Source: TMED27 sp041397865
GTDB taxonomy: Bacteria; Pseudomonadota; Alphaproteobacteria; Micavibrionales; Micavibrionaceae
Reading direction: 5' to 3'
NCBI GenBank assembly: GCA_041397865.1
Contig: JAWKVT010000001.1
Location: 310,001 to 374,000 of the forward strand
DNA length: 64,000 bases
A program made the translations under genes and the position numbers. The notes beneath the pieces are model-generated. The model had not been told where the DNA came from and made no database searches. It saw only the letters and a program-made list of their open reading frames with translations. Within the stretch, counting starts at the first letter, position 1. Each line of letters starts with the position of its first letter. Positions 58,024 to 64,000 of this stretch are shown in pieces.

Positions 58024-59674
58024 AATAATAATCAAAAAACCCGGTATGATCGTTAAGCTCTACCGAGCGCTCTATAGCGTTTTGAAGCGCTCCCCAGTCA
58101 ACTTGCTTCCTGTTTTGCTCATCAAAACGCCCCTCCATAAAAGAGCACCGTTTTTCAAGAAGCCCCCTCGCTTTTTCTGTCCACGGGTGATTATAAAAAT
58201 CAATCAGCGCCACCGGAATATTCGTCGAAAGCACAGAACGGAACGTCGTACTGTAAACACTGTCAAACAAAACCATATCGGCCTGATCCATAACAACCTC
58301 GAAAGGATCCGTCATAACTTCCGCGCCCATATTCTCAAAAACCTTCGGCGGCATAACAGGGCTTTCCGGGTGCAGCTTCAGAATAATTTCATACCCCCAA
58401 CTGCGAAGATGAGAAATCAAACGAGCCTGCCAATCAACATGCACAATCCCCGGCGAACTTGGGCCAAGACGACAACGCTCATCATCATAAATCGTTGTAA
58501 TAAAAAATATTTTTTTAATTTTGTAATCATCAACATCAAACCGGGGAACTTTTGTAATGCTTTGCTTCGAAATATCTTTTGAAATGCCCGTAACCGTAGG
58601 AGGTTCGAAGGCAAAACAGCGCCACTTTCCTTTGTTTTTATTAAGCTCGGCCGCCTGATTCTCATTAAAGGCGACAAACTCCTGACAACCCCAAAACTCG
58701 CTAAATCCCATCATCGGGTTGTCAACATGCGCCAAACCGGCTCCATGATCATGTCCCACAGCTTCACCCCCCCGATGCATTACAGCCAAACGCACCATAA
58801 CATCCCAGATATTACCGGCAGAACCGCTCCAGACGGTTTTCGGCAAAGCTTCCGGCGCCTCAAGCAATCTGCCATAATGAACACGAAGGATGGACAGCCC
58901 CGTTCGCAGAAAGCTCTCAAAATAAGCACCGCTGTAACGCTGCAACTCTATATCAAAATCACGATATAAATTTTCCATGAGGCCAACAAAACCGGTAACA
59001 AAGTCGCTATCCAGATCTTGCTCTTGAACGGCAAAGAGTTCCCTTTCACTAACCGGCTTAAACCAGCGCTGAGAACGACAAAAAACAACATCCCGCTCAA
59101 CCATTTGCACATGCGCGAGAATAGTCCCGTCTCTCTGCAACGCTATAACATCGTCCTCTAACACCTGCCGGGTGATCGGCTTTATTTTCAAGTGATCAAT
59201 ACCTAACCCTTTTTGAGAAAATTTAAGCCGCTTAAAAATCCGTTGAAAGCGGGCAACAGAGAAAAAATCCTGCGCACTCTTTGCCGAAGGGCTTTGAGCC
59301 AGCTTGTAAAGAAAGGGCGGCGGGGCAGGTGTTTTTTCAGAAAACAACAAAGGCCATACTTTCGCTGTTTCCGGCAGCTCAAAACGGACACCTGCTTTTC
59401 TCGCCCGCGCATGAACCAGATCGCCGACAAAAATTCCAAGCGTTTCCGCCATGACATATTTTCCAATCAGCTTGTAATAAAGCGCAGAATCCGTCTCTTC
59501 ATATTTCTCAACAAGATCAAAATACCCATCCATAAGCTGCGCTAAAAAACGCTCCCGCTCCGCGTAGGATACTGGCCAGAAAAAATTCTCCACGCCATCT
59601 TTGGAAACCTGCATTTTATGCACTTCCAAAGGAAAAACGCTTTCAGATAATGATGCTTTTTGTTCAGGATTCAT
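58016..59674 (-). CDS. Putative GT-B-like surface-glycan protein
   Basis: 552 residues, not confidently assigned. It has no signal peptide. The C-terminal half resembles a GT-B transferase of the capsule or CDP-glycerol type: EAVGHDHGAGLAHVDNPMMG, IIFFI-like strands near KKIFFITTIYDDERC, LRSWGYEIILKLHPESP and DMVLFDSVYSTTFRSVLSTNIP, the last like the conserved serine-threonine nucleotide region. The N-terminal half is helical and unknown. A role in transferring the nonulosonic acid or its neighbour sugar is inferred from position. It overlaps the aldo/keto reductase gene by eight bases. Confidence 0.7.
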   Translation of the reverse strand: MNPEQKASLSESVFPLEVHKMQVSKDGVENFFWPVSYAERERFLAQLMDGYFDLVEKYEETDSALYYKLIGKYVMAETLGIFVGDLVHARARKAGVRFELPETAKVWPLLFSEKTPAPPPFLYKLAQSPSAKSAQDFFSVARFQRIFKRLKFSQKGLGIDHLKIKPITRQVLEDDVIALQRDGTILAHVQMVERDVVFCRSQRWFKPVSERELFAVQEQDLDSDFVTGFVGLMENLYRDFDIELQRYSGAYFESFLRTGLSILRVHYGRLLEAPEALPKTVWSGSAGNIWDVMVRLAVMHRGGEAVGHDHGAGLAHVDNPMMGFSEFWGCQEFVAFNENQAAELNKNKGKWRCFAFEPPTVTGISKDISKQSITKVPRFDVDDYKIKKIFFITTIYDDERCRLGPSSPGIVHVDWQARLISHLRSWGYEIILKLHPESPVMPPKVFENMGAEVMTDPFEVVMDQADMVLFDSVYSTTFRSVLSTNIPVALIDFYNHPWTEKARGLLEKRCSFMEGRFDEQNRKQVDWGALQNAIERSVELNDHTGFFDYYYE

Positions 59675-59704
59675 AAAACGACCTAATGATTGTATTGATT
59701 GGGT

Positions 59705-61096
59705 TTAAATTTTCAAACTCTCTTGTATGGCAAAATAAGCAGTTCTCATAGCCGCAACCTGACCATAGCCTTTATCAGGAAGACCTCCGGCCAGAATAAG
59801 GTTATCAAAACCCTCTTCCAAAAGCGCAACCTGCTGCCTTGATGTTTCCAGCAAATCAGGCGTCAGCACAGGAAACCCTTCCGCTTTTTGATTAGCCTCA
59901 GAATAAAGCAACTGGGCATCCTCCGGTAAAATAGAAAGTTTTTGAAGCTCCTCAAAAACAAGTTTTTGCTCCTCTTCGCTACCTTCAAAGCCCCCGTCAT
60001 TTATAATCTCTGCAGTAATTTTATAAACCCCGTTGTGAGGCTGGCGCGGCGCGAAATTACCATAAAGCGTGACCCGAAAAGTCTGAAAGTCCGGATCATA
60101 AATATTAATCCAATAAGGCCGTTCGACAGGCCGCCGGTCCGTAAGAATATTCACAACCCCAACAGACCGCATCACCGGGCGCTTCATCGGCAGTTCAACA
60201 TCCGAACAAAAACCAAACAGGGCAGGGGGCAGCGTCCAAACGACATGATCGCAGCGAATCTCCTCACCGTTCGAAAGCGTCACGCTTCTAATAACCTTGC
60301 CTTCTGCATTTACTTTCTGAATGGAGCAATTATTGAGAATTTGAACACCTTCGCGCTCAAGATTGGCCGCCATCACCTTCGGCCATTCATGAATACCGCC
60401 GGTTTTAGGGTAATATTTAACCACATCCGAAGTCCCGTCCAGACAATCCGCAAACGCGATGCGATCATCCCATTCGGGCTTTTTCTTCAGAGCAACACTC
60501 TCCTCACGATCCGCAATAATAAGCCGCGGAGGAACAAAAAGAACCTCCATCTCCGGCGCAACCATCTTTGCATCCTGTCCGGTAATTTTTTCAAATATGG
60601 AGCCGTATATATGCGCCGCCGCACTCCGCCCATACCTTGAAACAAAAGCTTCAAAAAGATTAGAGGGCTTTCCCTGCTCGGAAACATCCGATGATGATGA
60701 TGAAGTAAGCGCCTCAAGCTCCGCCCTAACAGCATTCTGCACATCTGCGGAGAAAAGCCCAAGATTAACACACCCGCTTTCCTGATAAAGCCGTCCGTTC
60801 GCGGCATGCCCTTCAAACAAACTCCCGCGATATTCGCGCAAATCCAGCCCATCCAGATCTTGCTGCATCAACGCATCAATATCCGGATCATTGGTGCTAA
60901 GAATAAAATGCGTCCCGGCATCAAAACTGTATTCAGCGCCATCATACGAAACACTCCTAGAGCTTAACAACCCATCAACACCATCTGATTTTTCAATGAT
61001 ATAAATATTTTTAACGCCGGATGCACGTAAGGTTTTCGCCGCAAATAACCCGGCCAACCCACCTCCGGCTATGACATAACAATCATCGGTCTTCAT
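59705..61096 (-). CDS. FAD-dependent oxidoreductase (amine-oxidase/UGM-like fold)
   Basis: 463 residues from ATG 61096. The dinucleotide motif is YVIAGGGLAGLFAAKTLRASG, with the following IIEKSDGVDGLL and DAGTHFIL typical of protoporphyrinogen-oxidase-like and UDP-galactopyranose-mutase-like flavoproteins, and LILAGGLPDKGYGQVAAM at the C-terminus closing the FAD site. The start overlaps the upstream methyltransferase by 14 bases. The reaction is unknown; oxidising or isomerising a sugar in this pathway fits the location. Confidence 0.82.
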   Translation of the reverse strand: MKTDDCYVIAGGGLAGLFAAKTLRASGVKNIYIIEKSDGVDGLLSSRSVSYDGAEYSFDAGTHFILSTNDPDIDALMQQDLDGLDLREYRGSLFEGHAANGRLYQESGCVNLGLFSADVQNAVRAELEALTSSSSSDVSEQGKPSNLFEAFVSRYGRSAAAHIYGSIFEKITGQDAKMVAPEMEVLFVPPRLIIADREESVALKKKPEWDDRIAFADCLDGTSDVVKYYPKTGGIHEWPKVMAANLEREGVQILNNCSIQKVNAEGKVIRSVTLSNGEEIRCDHVVWTLPPALFGFCSDVELPMKRPVMRSVGVVNILTDRRPVERPYWINIYDPDFQTFRVTLYGNFAPRQPHNGVYKITAEIINDGGFEGSEEEQKLVFEELQKLSILPEDAQLLYSEANQKAEGFPVLTPDLLETSRQQVALLEEGFDNLILAGGLPDKGYGQVAAMRTAYFAIQESLKI

Positions 61097-61814
61097 ATTC
61101 TGGGCCAATAATAACAATATCTTCCCGCGTATTGCCAAACGGCAGGCTTTGAGGCTGATCGAGCGTATAGGCATGCATTCCGGCCTGGCGAATATGCTTG
61201 ATAATGCGAAGCAGGAAATCATCATCAATCACAACGGCATTGCCATGCTCAAGCCCCCAGTCTGCGGAAGCCTCATCAAACTTCTCCGCACCAAACTCCT
61301 GCTCCCATTGCTTTTGGAAAGCTAACCCCCGCGCAGAACCCGTAAAACGTTTCTTCTTATCTGTATTGGCAATATCGCCAAGAAGAAGAATACCGTTTGG
61401 CTCAAGCAAAGAAATCGCCCGGTCGATAAAACCGTAAAGCGCCGCCTCATTCGGCATTGTATGAAGCACGCTATAAGCCAATATCTTCGTATATTTCCTG
61501 TCAAAATTCAGCGCGTTAAAATCACCCTTATGATAGGCAATTCCGGCAGACTCTTCCTTATTCTCAATTTTCTCAATCACGTTAGGGTGATCGCACCCCG
61601 CAGCATGAGCCACAATCTTCGCAACAGGAAAAAGATTCAAACCAAGCCCACACCCAATATCGAGAAAGCTGTCATCAGGATGAATCCGCAACTTCCCCAT
61701 AACATCATCCGGAACCTCTGCCTGCGCACCTTCCTGAACTTTATAGCGCCCGTTTTGATAAACATCATCAACGCCCAAAGCCGCCATTTTTCCGTAGTTT
61801 TCAAATTGTGACAT
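61083..61814 (-). CDS. Class I SAM-dependent methyltransferase
   Basis: 243 residues with SAM-binding FLDIGCGLGLNLFPVAKIV, GDFNALNFDRKYTKILAYSVL as the motif II-III region, and GILLLGDIANTDKKKRF. The substrate is unknown. A methylated sugar or methyl-ether on the nonulosonic acid is plausible from the cluster. It lies between the FemAB-like gene (13-base gap) and the FAD enzyme (14-base overlap). Confidence 0.85.
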   Translation of the reverse strand: MSQFENYGKMAALGVDDVYQNGRYKVQEGAQAEVPDDVMGKLRIHPDDSFLDIGCGLGLNLFPVAKIVAHAAGCDHPNVIEKIENKEESAGIAYHKGDFNALNFDRKYTKILAYSVLHTMPNEAALYGFIDRAISLLEPNGILLLGDIANTDKKKRFTGSARGLAFQKQWEQEFGAEKFDEASADWGLEHGNAVVIDDDFLLRIIKHIRQAGMHAYTLDQPQSLPFGNTREDIVIIGPEYEDR

Positions 61815-61827
61815 CGTAATAAAACCT

Positions 61828-62796
61828 TTACGCGATAGAAAACATCCACTCTATGTGGTTGCCCAGTGTGTTGGAAAACCCTTTTTTAAACAACCCAATA
61901 TTATATTCTTTATCGGAAACATGCCCTTTTTGTTCGATAACACCCATATTAACCAAACGCATCCCGCGCTCTTTGGCTCTCAATATACCTTCAAACGTAA
62001 CCGCATGCCCCAGCGGCTTATCAACAAAAAGCTCACGATTGTAAACAGCCACAGCATAATGCGAGACATCGCCAAAATCGGTGAACAGCGCAGAAGAGAC
62101 AAGCCCATGCTCCTCCATATAACCCAGCACCAGATCCCCGCAACCCGCCTTAATCATCTCAAATTGCATTTGCCAGCTTTCTTCGGAGCGTGTCCGCCGC
62201 CCGGCAACCTGAAAATGAAACTCACGAAAATCATGAAACAGCTTTTCATCAGGGTTGTCCTGACACACATACACCATTCCCATCTCCCGCTTCCCCTGAT
62301 TAATCAGGGACTTATAACTCTTGCGCACCTGCCGCCTAAGCTCGGCTTCACTTCTCGAAAGCTCAACAACAGGCCGAATTTTAACACTCGGCAACGCCCC
62401 AAGATTATAAGCCTCAACCCCCACAGCTCCTAGCGCGCCTTGCGACCAATGATCCGAAACCCGCAATGTCTTAATGCTCTCAGAAGCGCACGCCTGCAAA
62501 AGATGCTCAAGAATAGCCTGAATGAGCTTTTTCTCATGAACCGGAGCATAAACCTCAACCCCGCTTGCCCCAAAACCGCAAACATCGTCAAGCTTATAGG
62601 CAATCACACAGGCCCGCGCAGCGCCATCTTGGAACACCACAAACGACATATCCTTAAAATCATCATGAAGAAACGCCCTGTATTGCGCCTCAAGACGAAT
62701 TTGATCCGCATTTGCTACAGCCTCAATATTCCCAATCCCCACCAAAAACGCGGTTTCATCATGCTCGCGTGTGATGATACTAAACTCTCCACTCAT
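61828..62796 (-). CDS. GNAT/FemAB-like acyltransferase
   Basis: 322 residues that look like a double-GNAT FemAB-type or related acyltransferase. Landmarks are VVELSRSEAELRRQVRKSYKS, LFHDFREFHFQVAGRRTRSE, GYMEEHGLVSSALFTDFGDV and a C-terminal EYNIGLFKKGFSNTLGNHIEW typical of such folds. It sits directly downstream of pseC (five-base gap), where PseH is often found, so it is a candidate for the second N-acetylation of the precursor, or for transfer of an unusual acyl or amino-acyl group. Confidence 0.75.
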   Translation of the reverse strand: MSGEFSIITREHDETAFLVGIGNIEAVANADQIRLEAQYRAFLHDDFKDMSFVVFQDGAARACVIAYKLDDVCGFGASGVEVYAPVHEKKLIQAILEHLLQACASESIKTLRVSDHWSQGALGAVGVEAYNLGALPSVKIRPVVELSRSEAELRRQVRKSYKSLINQGKREMGMVYVCQDNPDEKLFHDFREFHFQVAGRRTRSEESWQMQFEMIKAGCGDLVLGYMEEHGLVSSALFTDFGDVSHYAVAVYNRELFVDKPLGHAVTFEGILRAKERGMRLVNMGVIEQKGHVSDKEYNIGLFKKGFSNTLGNHIEWMFSIA

Positions 62797-62801
62797 ATCA
62801 C

Positions 62802-63941
62802 TTACACCTTCAATACGGTTTGGAGTGTTTCAACAACAAACTTAACATCATCATCCGTAAGGGCAGGGTAGAGGGGCAGAGACAGCGTTCGTTCATAATA
62901 GCGCTGCGCCCCCGGCAACTCTAAATCACCATACAACGCGCGATAATAAGGCTGCTGATGCACAGGAATATAATGAACCTGCGACCCCACACCTTTTTCT
63001 TTCAGCGCCGCCATCACTTCCGCGCGGTTAACACCCGCAGCCTCAAAGTCAATACGCACAGCATATAAATGCCAAGCCGTTCCCGAAGCGTTAACGCGCA
63101 AAGGCGGCAGGACAACAGGAGCCAAAGGTTTAAGCAACTCATCATAAAGACGGGTAAGCTCTTCTCGCCTCTTAACAAACCCATCAAGCTTTTTAAGCTG
63201 CGATAGCCCAAGCGCACATTGAATATCACTCACACGATAATTAAATCCGATCTCAGGCATTTCATAGTACCACGGCGGCATAGAAGGGGATTTAACGATC
63301 CCGTGCGAGCGCAAAGAACGCATTTTATCAGCCAGCCCGGCATCATTCGTCGTGATAGCCCCGCCTTCACCCATCGCAATCGTTTTAACCGGATGAAAGG
63401 AAAAAACCGACATATCTTCATATTTACACGCACCGACCCCGCGCTCTTTATACCGCCCGCCCACAGCATGGCAGGCATCGGCAACAATCTTCAATCCATG
63501 CCGATCGGCAACCCGGCGAACAGAAGCAAGGTCAGCGCATTGCCCGGCAAGATGCACAGGAAAAACCGCCCTGACGTTAAGACCGCCTGAACGCTTCAAA
63601 GCATCCTCAATATGCAAAGATTCCATAAGCCCCGTATCAGGGTTAACATCAGCAAACACCACATCCGCCCCGCAATACCGCGCCGCATTCACGGTCGCCA
63701 AAAACGTCACAGACGGCACGATAACCCCGTCACCTTCCTTCAACCCCAAAGCCAGAGCGGCCAAGTGCAAAGCCGCAGTCCCATTCGAACACGCTACGAC
63801 ATGCGCAGCCTCCGTTAAAGCACCAAAGGCCTCTTCAAATTCCGCAACTTTCGGCCCCGTCGTAAGAAAATCACCCTGCAAAACATCCGCCACCGCCCGG
63901 ATATCATCCTCATCTATGCTTTGTCTTCCATAAGGGAGCAT
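62802..63941 (-). CDS. pseC: UDP-4-amino-4,6-dideoxy-N-acetyl-altrosamine transaminase
   Basis: PLP enzyme that aminates the 4-keto sugar made by PseB. The opening LPYGRQSIDEDDIRAVADVL is a PseC hallmark, the PLP lysine is K186 in FSFHPVKTIAMGEGG, and VACSNGTAALHLAALALGL and ADACHAVGGRYK complete the DegT/DnrJ fold. 379 residues, normal length. AAAGG lies ten bases upstream of its ATG. It is the first complete gene of the long minus-strand operon; PseB is not in the window. Confidence 0.92.
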   Translation of the reverse strand: MLPYGRQSIDEDDIRAVADVLQGDFLTTGPKVAEFEEAFGALTEAAHVVACSNGTAALHLAALALGLKEGDGVIVPSVTFLATVNAARYCGADVVFADVNPDTGLMESLHIEDALKRSGGLNVRAVFPVHLAGQCADLASVRRVADRHGLKIVADACHAVGGRYKERGVGACKYEDMSVFSFHPVKTIAMGEGGAITTNDAGLADKMRSLRSHGIVKSPSMPPWYYEMPEIGFNYRVSDIQCALGLSQLKKLDGFVKRREELTRLYDELLKPLAPVVLPPLRVNASGTAWHLYAVRIDFEAAGVNRAEVMAALKEKGVGSQVHYIPVHQQPYYRALYGDLELPGAQRYYERTLSLPLYPALTDDDVKFVVETLQTVLKV

Positions 63942-63954
63942 GCTCGAAACGCCT

Positions 63955-64000
63955 TTAAACCGCTTTTTTCAACGCTGTTTCATTCAAAAGTCCTTTAAGC
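63955..64000 (-). CDS. Unidentified gene, C-terminal end (partial)
   Basis: The minus strand encodes LKGLLNETALKKAV and a stop at 63957-63955, 13 bases before pseC. The frame runs off the window edge. Fourteen residues are too few to identify it. PseB would be a natural gene to expect immediately upstream of pseC, but the sequence cannot show that. Confidence 0.5.
   Translation of the reverse strand, partial: LKGLLNETALKKAV

Noticed and set aside
1..64000. Search for tRNA genes, rRNA, CRISPR arrays and intact insertion sequences
   Set aside because: No cloverleaf with conserved arms, no regularly spaced direct repeats and no transposase were seen by reading; intergenic gaps are short and mostly explained.

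Overview
The window reads as a chromosomal segment of an alphaproteobacterium of medium GC content. Supporting features are a CcrM-type GANTC adenine methyltransferase, an F0 ATP synthase operon with separate b and b' subunits and no F1 genes alongside, the ruvCAB-ybgC-tolQRAB run, the zapA-6S RNA-fau neighbourhood, and the rplU-rpmA-obgE-proB and proA-nadD-rsfS-rlmH-envC-ctpA-rppH blocks. The genus cannot be fixed from the sequence alone; a Micavibrio-like or Rhodospirillales-like lineage is a guess.

Layout. 1-0.7 kb: zapA tail, a REP-like palindrome, a likely 6S RNA and one small ORF. 0.8-11 kb: mostly plus-strand housekeeping genes (fau, ymdB, yebC, ruvC, ruvA, ruvB, ybgC, tolQRAB), interrupted by a minus-strand response-regulator pair and by an unrelated secreted protein between ruvA and ruvB. 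11-25.3 kb: one long minus-strand run from a DsbA-like protein through smc, atpI-B-E-F'-F, proA, nadD, rsfS, rlmH, envC, ctpA, a polysaccharide-deacetylase-like gene and rppH. 25.4-40.4 kb: minus-strand OmpA-like, inositol-phosphatase, efp and DUF721 genes; plus-strand mutY; ccrM with a dense GANTC cluster; rnhB next to a broken phage-type YqaJ nuclease; pepN; proB-obgE-rpmA-rplU; a ZIP transporter. 40.5-64 kb: a surface-glycan island.

The glycan island has a short plus-strand operon (three GT4 glycosyltransferases, a UDP-sugar 6-dehydrogenase, an FkbM methyltransferase) that converges on a long minus-strand operon. The minus operon carries pseudaminic acid genes (pseC, pseG, pseI, pseF) together with two acetyltransferase candidates, two methyltransferases, a class III aminotransferase, an aldo/keto reductase, an FAD oxidoreductase, an asparagine-synthase-like ligase, a P-loop protein, a beta-propeller protein, WbqC, a possible GT-B transferase and an ABC exporter. 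Together they look like synthesis, unusual tailoring and export of a nonulosonic-acid-containing glycan. PseB is not seen; the right edge cuts an unidentified upstream gene.

Notable non-gene signals: 16 GGGNAGGG octamers, all on the plus strand and none on the minus strand (by-eye count), as expected of KOPS that orient FtsK; seven GANTC sites in 113 bp beside ccrM; two copies each of two dispersed repeats, one forming the end of rppH and the other the tail of ruvC; and separation of proB from proA by about 18 kb. No tRNA, rRNA, CRISPR array or intact insertion sequence was seen.
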